From positions 55,471,249 through 55,535,248 of the forward strand of contig NC_088295.1 in NCBI RefSeq assembly GCF_032854445.1: DNA of 64,000 nt. The letters are read 5' to 3'. The position numbers and the translations under genes were made by a program. Positions within the stretch are counted from its first letter, which is position 1, and every line of letters begins with the position of its first letter. The notes under the pieces were generated by a model, which was not told the DNA's origin, ran no database searches, and saw nothing but the letters and a program-made list of their open reading frames with translations. Of the stretch, positions 29,001 through 37,341 are shown one piece after another. Source of the stretch: Liolophura sinensis. Taxonomy: Eukaryota > Mollusca > Polyplacophora > Chitonida > Chitonidae.

Positions 29001-32000
29001 GTGTTGTTCATCTCTAGCATACCATTACTAAAACCCCTTGATGTGTCTATCACACAGTTTCTGTAACACAACAGTGTGATATTTGAACCACTCACATCTT
29101 GGATCAGGTTTGATTTCCTCTTGGGTCAGTTTCTTGGGTCTCAGGCCAGCACCTGTCTTAATCCCAATATCCATCTCATTGTTTGTTTCTTTGAATTCCC
29201 TGTAATACAGACATAAAAATTGTGAAATTATAGAATTATTTTCAGTGTAAAATTTTGTTTCTTGTACATAAAAGAACTGCTCTGAGTTGATTCCAATTCT
29301 ACTCTCCAATTGCTAAATCAGAGAATTATTTTCAACGCACATTATTTTTCAAAGTTTGATTTCAATTCCACTGGACACTTTACTTCACCAAAAGCAATGA
29401 ACTGTGCAGAGAGAGAGAGCACGTACATGTACTCATTCAGGGGGTTATGTCCTGCATACATTCGGAGAGAAAAATGATAGTGGGGCCTCCGTGGCTCAGT
29501 CGGTTAGCGCGCTAGCGCAGCGTAATGACTCAGGAGCCTCTCACCAATGCGGTCGCTGTGAGTTCAAGTCCAGCTCATGCTGGCTTCCTCTCCGGCCGTA
29601 AGTGGGAAGGTCTGCCAGCAACCTGCGGATGGTCGTGGGTTTCCTCCAGGCTCTGCCCGGTTTCCACCCACCATAATGCTGGCCACCGTCGTATAAGTGA
29701 AATATTCTTGAGTACGGCGTAAAACACCAATCAAAAAAAAAAAAAAAAAAAATGATAGTATCACAACTGTTACATCACGCAGCAATTATAGCTGGCAATG
29801 AGAGATCTATTGTTTCACACTAGGTACACCACTCATAATAATTATTTTAATTTTTGTTTCACCATCAAGTGAAGTATATTTTTAATAAATAAGAGAAACT
29901 ATACTTGAATCAGAAAAAGGTTGATTGATTGCTTCATACTTGAGGTTCAATTCACAACATCATGGAGAACTGAACGAAAAAGTTATTATGCTACAATAAC
30001 AGGGCCATTTGTACAAAGCTTTGCAAGTCTATTTTCCACAACTTTTCTAGTGAACTGAGTTACATTAAAACCCATATAGAATCATTTATTGGAAAATTTA
30101 CAAAAAAATGGAATTACGAAGCTCTGTGAAAGTGGTTCCTGACCTTCTGAGTTGTACAGACTGGAGTTTAACTATCGATATTGAAAAAAAAAAAGCAGGA
30201 ACATTTTCCTTGAGTCATTTGCAGGTACGCCTCCTTCAATCACTCACCTATCCTTCAAGATGCCCAGTCTCGTTTGGCGCATGTTCCTTAGCATCTGTTT
30301 ATAGTGATTTTTGTGGGACTGCTTTTCTACTTCTTCTTTGTCAGTATAAGCATAGTCTGGATCCACATAGTTGTGCCGGTCAACCTTTGTGAAAATTGTC
30401 CTACAATGAAAATTTATATCACAGAAATCTTGGTTGACATTTAAGCCCCTGATACCAAGCTGTACCAAGTTGGTGAAAAATCGATTGAATGTGAATGAAA
30501 ATATAACCTGATACATATATGCATGCACTTGTCTTTTTTTTTTACCATAGATGATACATCCATTTGGATGTGACTTGTTTCTTTTAGAACAGTATGCTCA
30601 TACATACGCTCAAGAAAGTTTCACTGATACGATCTCAGCCAAACGAATAAAAAATACCAGATACTTCCAAAGAAAGGAGAGCGTAGAATGAGACAAAATT
30701 GCTTTCATTAATTTACTCGTCTGGTAAATGATTTGTGTTTGGCTGAACTGTATCAAATACATGCGTACTTTTAAGCCTTCCCTTATTGTGAAGTTTTTTT
30801 CAACTACATGTACTTTATATGCGACATACATTCGCATAATATGAGCTGCATAGCATGATTCAAGTGTTCTTGGGGAAATTCTCAGTCCACTGAAAGCCAA
30901 ACAAATGTGAATTTACTTGCACATGTTTTATTTATATGGTGGTGATCAGGTTATTGGGTGGAAGAATCCAGACTGCCCACAGTAAACCACCAATCTTCAC
31001 CAGGTACCTGATCTTTTTTAAGAAGAACCAAGAGGAAAATCCACTGAAGCTGTATATATCTTACTTGTAGGCTTCCTTCCTATAGCTGGGCCTGATACTG
31101 TGCGCTCTATCATTAGGGAAGGTAACCAGAGGGTCCTCGTTACCAGGAGACTGGCCAGACTTGTGATCGTGAAGACTGCTTTTCACAGCATACGACACCG
31201 CATTCCTCGGGTTATTAGATTTCAGCTCCGACATTTTTGTGTGAACATACAGGCCCACCTCATTGGCTATCAGTGGTGTTATGCCTGCAATATATATAAC
31301 ATTGTCACATTAATACAGAATTGCAGACATTTAATTCTAACTAAACTGGATTAAATATTGTCTGTCAATGAAAATCTAGAAAACGCAAATCTCACAATGT
31401 GATCTGTCATATAACATTACTTCTGTCCACTGATGACAGTATCTTATTTGTAGCAGTTCTGAAAGCAGTATGGACGTATCTTGATACTGGCATATTTGAA
31501 TGCTATGCCGGCGACACAAGACATAAAGCATTACACATTCACATTACACTAACAAGGGTCACCCTTCACTTGGCCAATCCCCTTGTGTTGAACAGTAAAC
31601 AAGAAACTACCAACAACAACAATATTTAACATGGCATGGCCAGTCTTGCACAGAGAAAATATTCTTTCACTAAGGACACTAATTTCTACAGGCCACCAAT
31701 ACCCATTCAGAAGAAACCCTTTCTGTTTTTTTTTTCTCATGTCAAATTCATGACCTAACTTATGAGGCACAATTTGTCTTGCACAGCAAAAATATTCTTT
31801 CACTGAAGATATCAGGTACACTAGTTTCTAAAAACCAGCAGTATGTCTTTCTTTTTCTTACCTGGATTAAACTTCGGGTCCCTTTTGACAGTAATGGGAT
31901 CACTGCGCCCCACTAGTTGGAGTGGGAAGGTTTGGATCACCTCCAGATGGTACATGATAGGATCTCTATCATCAGCTACCTCACCAACCACATCTAACAT

Positions 32001-35000
32001 CTGTTGAGGTTTGAAGCTCCCTGAACAACGAACAGATCAGTATATAAATAAGTTTTTATCATTCTTTCATACCATACTTCAGCATCAATTATTATCCTAA
32101 AATATCACATCTTCTTAGATCAATTTGATCTTATTGCCATATTCTATCACAGTCAAACAATAATAAATGCTCAAAGTTGTTCCTTTCTAAAGTTGAATAT
32201 TTAACATCTGAACAACTAACTGGATTTCCTGCCTTCCTTACTCAAGCTCATCTACTTACATAATATGTTATACAAGCATAATCTTCTTTCATGTTTAAAA
32301 CCTTTGACAAGTCTAAAGATAATCCCTTCCAATACATCTAAACGATATATAATAATTGTAGCTTTACACAGACACAACCCTTAGTGATTTCAAGCATGTA
32401 CACATAGGTAAATGTACCTTAGCTAAGGTTTGGTGAACAAAAAAAAACAATTGTTTTTTCCATGCATTTTTATGGTTTGCAAGAAAGATTAAAATACATC
32501 TCATCACATACCAGCTTGATTTGGCGCAAATGAAATGATGATGTCCTGCGAGCATCTGGGAGCTATTTTGCCCTTTGGCGGATGGACACTAAAGTGGGCA
32601 ATCTTCCTGAACTCATAAGTAGCTGGTAGAACATTAGAGCTGTTGTTAAGAGAGCAGAGTAAATCCACGCGTTCCCCAACTGGACATTCTCCAAAGTCGT
32701 ACTTCTGTTTGGGCTGTATCTCAAGTAGGACTGGCAGGGCTGTGCCGGTTAAAGCTACCTCAACAAACGTACCTGGGAGAATAAAAAAACATAAGTATAA
32801 AGTTGTAAGACAATACAAACTTGGAAAATATCAAAAAATACGATATTACTTTTGGTGCTAAAAAGACCTGTCCTACCCTCCAAAGAAACTTCAAAACACC
32901 TTTCCCAAATAAATAGAACTCTAAGAATCATTAAAGAGTAACTTAATCATCCACAAATGAATAGATCAAATTCAATAATCTAAATTCCTAAATGGTTGTA
33001 TTTGAAATAACACCAAATTAGTGCTCTGGGTTAAAAAAAAATTTAATCAAGATCATGAATTAAAAATATTTCAACGTTTATAGATAAAAAAAAAAACTAC
33101 ATGCCAGAAACAAGGAAAGTTAACAGATTTTTGATTTATCAAAGTATTACTGTTGACACTTGAACGTGATTATGTTGAACACGGCATCATTTGTACCTTC
33201 CACAGTACTTTTCTCTACATTTTCAGGCTTGCTGATAAAACCGCTGTTTGCTCCAATCATCTGAATATGCATGAACAGGGCAAAGTCCTTCCTGGGAGCA
33301 GGTTCAGTCTGTGTCTTCCAGCCTTGACGTGAGGCATGCCATCTGAAAGTTAGTGAAGACCATGTTCACAAATAACTTTTCATATAAAGTATTTCATATG
33401 AAGTTGACATTATTTGTCTGTATTCTTAGCCTATAACTTACATACCCAATAAGTGCCCCTCCAGTCATCTGGGAAACCCATATGTCACTTTGTGTTATTA
33501 GATATAGTTGGATTCCGTCATTTAATTTGCTTCTGGTGCTGTAATTTCGGAGATACACAACAGGCCAGCATACAGCTGATCACGCCACATCTAAAAATCT
33601 ACATTCACCATCACATCATACTTTTTGTCTCTTGCACTGTGTGAGATGTTTGGTTTTCATGACTTTCATTCAACAAGTCAGTGATCAACAGATAAAACCT
33701 ATTTCTTCTAAATTATGGGACACCTGGTCTGCTCTTTTTAGCCAATACATATGTAAATGTAGCAGGAATATTTAATTTCTTTTTTGTCACTTGGTTAGAC
33801 CGTCTAAAGAACAACATCTTTCGTATCTTTACTTTTCTAAAAGACTGGTGAAGAAATGTACTACTTTCAAAACTTCTAATATCTGTCCCAAAAATTCGAA
33901 GAATTAGGGTACACAGATTTAAGTCAAACAGGAATGTGGGACAAAGTAAGGTGTCCAGTAAATGCAGGATCTGACAGAATTCCAGAATGTAATTTCAGTC
34001 ACGGATTGCAAACTATACCTGGGACTGAATCTGAAAACTACTGGAATCTTCTCCCAAGGTGCCAGAATACCCTGATTAGGTATAGCTGTTACGAGTGATG
34101 TTAGAACATTTGTTTTTCCTCTGCTCTTATCCACACCACTGCTCTGTTCTGCTAATGTAGCCTCTGTAGTCATGGTTAGATCTACACCCTGAACGAACAA
34201 AGAAGAGACTTGACAAGAACATTCAAAACTGGAAGGTGACTTGCACCATTGGCCATGTTGTATCCTTAGCAAAATAATCCTTAGCTTGAAAACATCAAAA
34301 TATAAACATAAATGATACAAAATATGAGTGTGCCTTCTACTAAACCGCTTCAAAAACACATTATAGAAGCAAGCAGTGTTTTATTAGGTGCTCATTTACA
34401 GGAGACCACAAGATATGATTTTCAAAGCATGCAAATAAGACATGAAATTTTAATATTACCAGATCTTGTGATATATGCTGAACAGTTTGATAACACTACT
34501 GTACACCCTTCATCAAAAAAAAATGATCAAAATAATGATACATCAAAATACATATACTATAAACTTATATGATACAAAATATGATAAAAAATGATTAAAT
34601 GTCACGTATAAACTTACAGCCTCTTGAGCAATGGCATCTTCATCCAAGATGGCAACAAAGCTGACTGGCTCCGGACCATTGTTATACAAAATGGCTGGAT
34701 GAGCTTTGTCTGTACCATAGTATGTGGGTCCAAACTGTATACAGTCCATCTTCTCTTCTGTTTCCATGGACAGCAGCTCTAATGCTCGTTCCATAATGTT
34801 ACCTCGTACACGAACAGTTTTGCTTTTCTCACATCCCTCAAGTTTAACTCTGAATAAAGAGAAAAAGAATATTATTGATACAAGAGATATGAGGTCTCAA
34901 CTGCATATGATCAGTTATGTAAAGTTGTGTATTTCTTGTTCCAGTATATGATGCATCCTTACAAGATGGATATGACCAATTTGAGTTTACGTAAAACTTT

Positions 35001-36885
35001 GAATATCTCTTTCCAAAAATAACCTCATATTGTATAAATATAATCAGTTACTGACTTTTTTTATTCAACCGACAGACTGAATCCCAGCACATCCAAATGA
35101 ACCCCTGAAGACGCTGAACCAAGTTTCAAACAGACATTTACCAAACATTCAACATTTAATTATTCATTTTAGAACATTTGACAATGCACTTACTTGAACT
35201 CTTCATCAATTCTGTCAGCTTTGTTTGTCACAAGTTCCACCTAAAAATGGTCAAATTAATATATTATTAAATTTGCATGTGAGTTGGAAAGAAGGAAAAC
35301 AACAAAAACAAACATCAGAGTGACAGGTTCTATGAATTATTTTCAAGGATTAAAAAAACAGTCTTGCTGTTATAATACCCAGAAAATCTAGCATGACTTC
35401 ACTAGGTCACAAATCAACAGCTAGAGTAATATAAGCAGTTATAACTCAGTTACAGTAATACTTTTGAATTCTTCTGGCATTTCAACATGGAGAACAGCGT
35501 TGTTCACAAATTTACAAATCAGGATCCACCACAAAATTACCTTGACAGACTGCACACTTTTGGCAGATACAATCCCTGTTGTTGGCACAATAGAGATGGG
35601 CTTATCTCCATTGTATTTGATTCGGAACTCTCCTGGCTTGGAACCATTGTTAACAATTTTCACGCTTTTGGACAAGACTTTACTGTTAGCCACAACGCTT
35701 CCAAAGTCAACTCCCCTGTCCACTTCTAGGGATGCTTGAGCAGGATATCTACAAGTAATAAAATTAAGTTCGGACAATAAAGTTAAACCAGTGCAATACA
35801 AAAGTTTTAAAACATGTTTCTTTCATTAGGATCTACATAAAGAACAAATGAAAAAAAAATTGTATTTCATTGTCAATGCTTTCATACACTTCCTAATGAA
35901 CTATGGCATCGTGATCAATTACCAACAAGATCATGATAATAATACAGAACATTATCCTTGGTTTCATGCATATACCTAAGTCATTATATTATTGAGAAAG
36001 TATTTGAAAGTTTCAATATATTTTGACAAACAAGATATGTTTATACAGGACTAATGACAGTCAATGATAATGTTTGAAACTTTCAGCTGCATTCATTTTT
36101 AGAAGGATGATTCAAAATTAAATGATACTCTGAACAACTGGACACATACGCCTGTACTGGAACTTCCACAACATCTCCGTCCACTGTGATGACAAGTCGG
36201 TCCTGTGCTTTGGTTGATTCGGGTGTCTCATATTCCACCACAGCTGGAACACACAGGCCAGGAGCAACTGGATTTTCTGGGTTTTTCACTTTCAGCTTAA
36301 ACTTCTGCAAACACAGATATGAATTAATCATTCTCTTAAGTGTTTTTCAGATGAACATGTAAATATTGTGGTGACAGCCAATGTCCAAAACATATAAAAA
36401 CAATGAAGTTAAAATTAAAATTACTGACAATTATATAAACAGATCAGTAGTACGAGTATGATACCATATGCTGATGAAATGTGTCTAAATGTCCTTTACA
36501 AAGTTTACTTCAATTTACCTTGATCATAAAATTACTGCAGTTTACAGTGGTAAAGAAATCTACGACTAACTGACATTTGACAATAACAAATAGATGACAA
36601 TCAAATAACAGACTGGAAAAAGGTCAATAAACATACATATCTTCAACACCAAAGAACTAACTGTACTTAGTTGAATGTTCCTTTTTCAAAACTTTTCATT
36701 TATTTACGGAATAACGTCCTCGGGAACTACCTTACCTTTGATTTTGGCCCATAGTAACGAATATTTTTGCTGGTTTTGCTAATGTTTTTAACAGTGACAT
36801 GTACTTGGTAAAGAGTATTCGGTTCTGTGTCACAAAATTCTACGACAGATGGGGTGATGCGAATTCCGGCAGTATCGCCATCCAT
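73..36885 (-). CDS. CFAP47: CFAP47, cilia- and flagella-associated protein 47 (45 exons, 3' part beyond the left edge)
   Basis: CFAP47 is a giant axonemal protein of motile cilia and sperm flagella. It is built of ASH/MSP-type immunoglobulin-like repeats (HYDIN family) around one calponin-homology (CH) domain. I assembled 45 minus-strand exons from GT-AG borders and continuous phase, giving about 6990 coding bases or 2330 residues. The human protein is roughly 3190 residues, so about a quarter lies left of base 73; the last exon here leaves phase 1. The start ATG at 36885 is the first in the exon and opens MDGDTAGIRITPSVVEF, a typical ASH strand. Exon coordinates are given in the block entries below. 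Two junctions break frame (exon 16, and exon 27/28). The gene is divergent from DNAJB13. Identity rests on the combination of ASH repeats, a central CH domain and length; HYDIN lacks that architecture. Seen: exons and phase. Known: family role. Inferred: orthology. Confidence 0.9.
960..1292. repeat. Degenerate minisatellite, unit about 20-24 bp
   Basis: Variants of acatgtaatatggtgtcagc repeat about 14 times with drifting length. It lies in the intron between CFAP47 exons 43 and 44. A minus-strand frame through it (TLHV repeats) is an artefact of the repeat. Confidence 0.8.
1800..2015. mobile_element. MITE-like foldback element, related to 8395
   Basis: aggggccatttcacgaagcc ... aactggctttgtggaatccg, with the internal block tttggtactgaaagttgaaa shared with the 8395 copy. 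It includes a small direct duplication (cattTGTGAGGTGGT twice). CFAP47 intron 42. Confidence 0.7.
5293..5561 (-). mobile_element. tRNA-derived SINE, full length
   Basis: On the minus strand the element starts with a tRNA-like head (gcctctgtggctcagttgg, B-box gagttcaagtcc), passes a conserved core (ccataatgctggccgccgt-type) and ends at caccaatcaa plus a taaa-rich tail. An 11-bp duplication catctttatat flanks it (5282-5292 and 5562-5572). It lies in the CFAP47 intron between exons 39 and 40. Confidence 0.9.
5756..11533 (-). CDS. CFAP47: CFAP47 exons 34-39, calponin-homology domain region
   Basis: Exons: 11309-11533, 8755-8965, 7995-8190, 7122-7219, 6309-6425, 5756-5890 (residues about 1608-1935). 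The CH domain spans roughly residues 1780-1915. Helix 1 is YSVGERILLAWLNHHYEHYR in exon 36. RWVVNFDFDLLDGLVLGALL, the typical CH core of a tryptophan, an aromatic and an LxDG-type turn, is in exon 37. Exon 38 carries the NALKVVHAMRHVGI helix. DITDPNPITLLMLSYHLYQK, the C-terminal CH helix, is in exon 39. CH domains bind actin or microtubules; an axonemal microtubule contact is inferred here. The 2.3-kb intron between exons 34 and 35 has no recognised gene. Confidence 0.88.
7374..7649 (-). mobile_element. tRNA-derived SINE, full length
   Basis: Same family and orientation as the copy at 5293, with a (ttta)n tail and an intact head (gcctccgtggctcagttgg). The flanks share tggggatt/a-tatttat, a probable target duplication. 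It is in the CFAP47 intron between exons 36 and 37. Confidence 0.9.
8395..8607. mobile_element. MITE-like foldback element
   Basis: The ends are inverted: ggggccaagtccacaaaact and its imperfect complement gttttgtggaactggcccc. The inverted similarity extends inward (acttaagtcaaaattt versus aaattctgacttcag). About 213 bp, non-coding, in CFAP47 intron 35. Confidence 0.75.
9015..9165 (-). mobile_element. tRNA-derived SINE head
   Basis: On the minus strand: ggagctctcagtggctcaga, then gtgtgttcagatccaggtg as B-box. Body beyond the head not recognised. Confidence 0.5.
11666..14987 (-). CDS. CFAP47: CFAP47 exons 29-33 (residues about 1365-1607)
   Basis: Exons: 14896-14987, 14124-14253, 13549-13642, 12984-13149, 11666-11912. 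Exons 29-31 continue an ASH-like fold (ATKLNVTLSEVESVDGSSVS, then VIFSCPKPVSCRVQIKF). Exon 32 turns into a serine-rich linker (SSNFMVSSSSYETSIS) and ends inside a 107-bp tandem array. Its used donor is taken to be at 12984, because only this copy keeps phase with exon 33. Exon 33 is acidic and polar, then reads EVLMGAQRWFSSQGWPAGPY, which leads into the CH-domain region. Confidence 0.85.
12449..13063 (-). repeat. 107-bp tandem array (about 5.7 copies) spanning the exon 32 splice donor of CFAP47
   Basis: The junction block ctgagatgctg recurs at 12449, 12556, 12663, 12770, 12877 and 12984, exactly 107 bp apart. Each unit equals about 80 bp of exon end (SSNFMVSSSSYETSIS) plus 27 bp of intron start. 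On the coding strand, five copies keep CTCAG|GTGAGT; the leftmost reads CTCAG|TCC and has lost the donor. Units are about 90 percent alike, with the two nearest the exon most similar to it. Confidence 0.93.
14471..14520 (+). repeat. 50-bp dispersed repeat, copy A
   Basis: ataattgtaccatcctgaat followed by attaggccctgtatatcagg; copy B at 18034-18082 differs at about five positions. Unknown family. Confidence 0.6.
14617..14700 (+). mobile_element. SINE 3' tail fragment
   Basis: cctcccaccataaagctggc to caccaatcaaataaataaat, the last 80 bp of the family. Confidence 0.75.
15595..15805 (+). repeat. Dispersed repeat, copy A
   Basis: Blocks taccctaattcttctcaaat, gacagatattagtagtg and attggctaaaatgagcaaac recur in reverse orientation at 33707-33924. 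No ORF or terminal structure recognised. Confidence 0.6.
16792..16856 (-). CDS. CFAP47: CFAP47 exon 28, one base short for its junction
   Basis: The 65-bp exon reads GSPFGVLCPDHPLGPEIYWN in phase 0 and then leaves CA for exon 29, whose acceptor needs exactly two carried bases. Exon 27, however, arrives with two spare bases (AA), so a 66-bp exon starting with an extra G would be needed; that would give a join reading YRKGSPFG. The acceptor is cag followed by GGT, so a lost G in a G run would account for it. A less likely explanation is an upstream donor in exon 27, at the GTGTCT after TEV's GAA codon, which would restore phase 0 but drop a conserved-looking strand. Confidence 0.7.
16987..26220 (-). 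CDS. CFAP47: CFAP47 exons 17-27 (residues about 801-1343), ASH repeats
   Basis: Exons: 26087-26220, 25260-25370, 24480-24610, 22930-23052, 22071-22280, 21596-21664, 21260-21341, 20686-20783, 19879-20157, 17670-17859, 16987-17185. Phase is continuous throughout. ASH-type signatures include GFRGVVTLYNRYNYPAEFTW (exon 18), ISPVHGVVSVGGHAELQISL (exon 21) and FGGVFCGSGSVINFSLTNK (exon 22). Exon 25 has a low-complexity proline/threonine stretch followed by an arginine-rich linker. Exon 27 ends with a strong GTGAGT donor that leaves two bases, which does not match exon 28 (see that entry). The introns hold SINE remnants, a tRNA-derived SINE at 20279 and a THAP-like fragment at 24047. Confidence 0.87.
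18034..18082 (+). repeat. 50-bp dispersed repeat, copy B
   Basis: Same blocks as 14471, same orientation, 3.6 kb away, in a different CFAP47 intron. Confidence 0.6.
18478..18580 (-). mobile_element. SINE fragment with internal deletions
   Basis: ttgattggtgttctacaccg is joined directly to acggcagccagc, skipping the usual caagaatattt block; it ends at gttggcagac. In CFAP47 intron 25. Confidence 0.75.
20279..20482 (-). mobile_element. tRNA-derived SINE, minus strand
   Basis: On the minus strand it starts ccctttggtggtctaataat (A-box-like) and has the B-box gggatcaaaccccggtcgg, similar in the head to the 55983 element. Located in the CFAP47 intron between exons 24 and 25. Confidence 0.6.
24047..24300 (-). 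pseudogene. THAP-domain-like fragment
   Basis: A minus-strand frame has a tryptophan, then YVPTKNRRICSRHFTAEF, which matches the second half of a THAP zinc finger (W, TPTK, CxxHF). The first half with its Cys pair is not found in frame and the piece has no clean splice borders. Probably a remnant of a THAP-bearing transposon or gene in CFAP47 intron 19. Inference from the motif only. Confidence 0.4.
24835..25030. mobile_element. Possible third foldback of the same type
   Basis: aatttcacaaggttattctg at the left and aaaatcactttgtgaagtga at the right are inverted; similar layout, but strongly diverged. Confidence 0.4.
25450..25596 (-). mobile_element. SINE, 3' half, diverged
   Basis: Core block aagaatatttcacttacatg to cgaccagagagg, in the CFAP47 intron between exons 17 and 18 near the exon 18 border. 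Confidence 0.75.
26250..26345 (-). mobile_element. Old SINE tail fragment
   Basis: tgttgccatactcgacaatt and tgggtggaggaaacctgaag fit the second subfamily core; next to CFAP47 exon 17. Confidence 0.5.
26684..26797 (-). CDS. CFAP47: CFAP47 exon 16 with a +1 frameshift
   Basis: This 114-bp exon lies between a phase-0 donor (exon 15) and an acceptor that needs two carried bases (exon 17), so 113 bp is expected. The first half reads VDCRELRQTSPLSQV in the incoming frame. The second half reads VPPNSRACLPFIFESNTKG in the +1 frame, the frame that joins exon 17. Both halves are good ASH-domain sequence. The switch falls at a run of three G on the coding strand (26751-26753 on the plus strand); one G too many explains it. 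Read literally, the incoming frame stops at codon 29 of the exon, at about residue 791. The exon is real, but the base may be an assembly error or a disabling change. Confidence 0.8.
27511..36885 (-). CDS. CFAP47: CFAP47 exons 1-15 (residues about 1-763), N-terminal ASH repeats
   Basis: Exons in transcription order: 36736-36885, 36150-36304, 35541-35748, 35194-35240, 34618-34849, 34019-34188, 33197-33342, 32512-32772, 31862-32020, 31065-31284, 30248-30400, 29096-29199, 28588-28670, 28046-28142, 27511-27614. All joins keep frame. Recurrent strand signatures such as VDFGSVVANSKVLSKSVKI (exon 3), YDFGECPVGERVDLL (exon 8) and VDFGEVCLRSVSTKDLNI (exon 15) mark successive ASH-type immunoglobulin folds. 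Exons 10-12 (residues about 510-668) are charged, with a K/E/Q-rich stretch that looks helical rather than Ig-like. Exon 4 is only 47 bp. Several introns carry SINE fragments, including a full-length SINE at 29482. Confidence 0.88.
29482..29750 (+). mobile_element. tRNA-derived SINE, best-preserved copy
   Basis: It opens with ggggcctccgtggctcagtc (A-box) and has the B-box gagttcaagtcc about 80 bp on. It then carries the shared core (ggtcgtgggtttcctccagg; ccaccataatgctggccacc) and ends caccaatc plus a long A run. A 9-bp duplication aatgatagt flanks it (29473-29481 and 29751-29759), so it is a real and fairly recent insertion. It lies in the CFAP47 intron between exons 11 and 12. Confidence 0.95.
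33707..33924 (-). repeat. Dispersed repeat, copy B
   Basis: The reverse complement carries ttggctaaaaagagcagacc, gacagatattagaag and taccctaattcttcg in the same order as copy A (15595). Confidence 0.6.
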
Positions 36886-37341
36886 TTTCAATGATTAAAA
36901 TGACTATGACCATCTGTAAGAAATCATTGCAAACTAAAGTCACTAACGAACTGTCATTTTGACATGTTCGATCGCGTTTCTCACCACCACCGCCATATTG
37001 TTTGGTGGTTGTTGCGCGCAGTAAGACCATATGATTCATAGCCGCCGTATCGTATCTATTAAAACCGTTTTTCAGAAATTTCTCTGATATATTTTTTAGA
37101 TAATATCAAATTGCTTCTCAAACATGTTAAATATGTCCGCATTTATAGCAATTACTATACTAAAAGATAAATAAAAGCTGTAACTTATTATGAACTGATG
37201 GCTACCTGTAAGTTTCGACAGCTTTGGAGATCCTGGTTACCTAGCAATCCGCCATTAAACTTCAACAACACATCGGAAACTGCAAATAAATACAAAACTG
37301 GCAGTTTCTGTCGAGTGTTAGAAGTTTAAACAGTTATCAAT
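36886..37341. promoter_or_regulatory. Divergent CFAP47 / DNAJB13 promoter region
   Basis: The 456 bp between the two start codons must hold both 5' UTRs and the control elements. It is less AT-rich near 36960-37060, contains CpG pairs (gcgcgcag, cgccgtatcg), and carries an X-box at 37236. I see no TATA box at a convincing position. Co-regulation of two axoneme genes from one spacer is an inference. Confidence 0.7.
37236..37249 (+). promoter_or_regulatory. RFX X-box motif
   Basis: GTTACC-T-AGCAAT matches the X-box consensus GTNRCC-N(0-3)-RGYAAC with one mismatch, in the last base of the second half-site. RFX-family factors bind X-boxes upstream of ciliary genes across animals. The site sits 93 bp before the DNAJB13 start codon, counting from the last motif base, and 351 bp from the CFAP47 start. 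Confidence 0.65.

Noticed and set aside
29482-29570. tRNA gene
   Set aside because: A- and B-boxes are present, but the cloverleaf is not kept and the sequence continues into the SINE core and tail with a target duplication.
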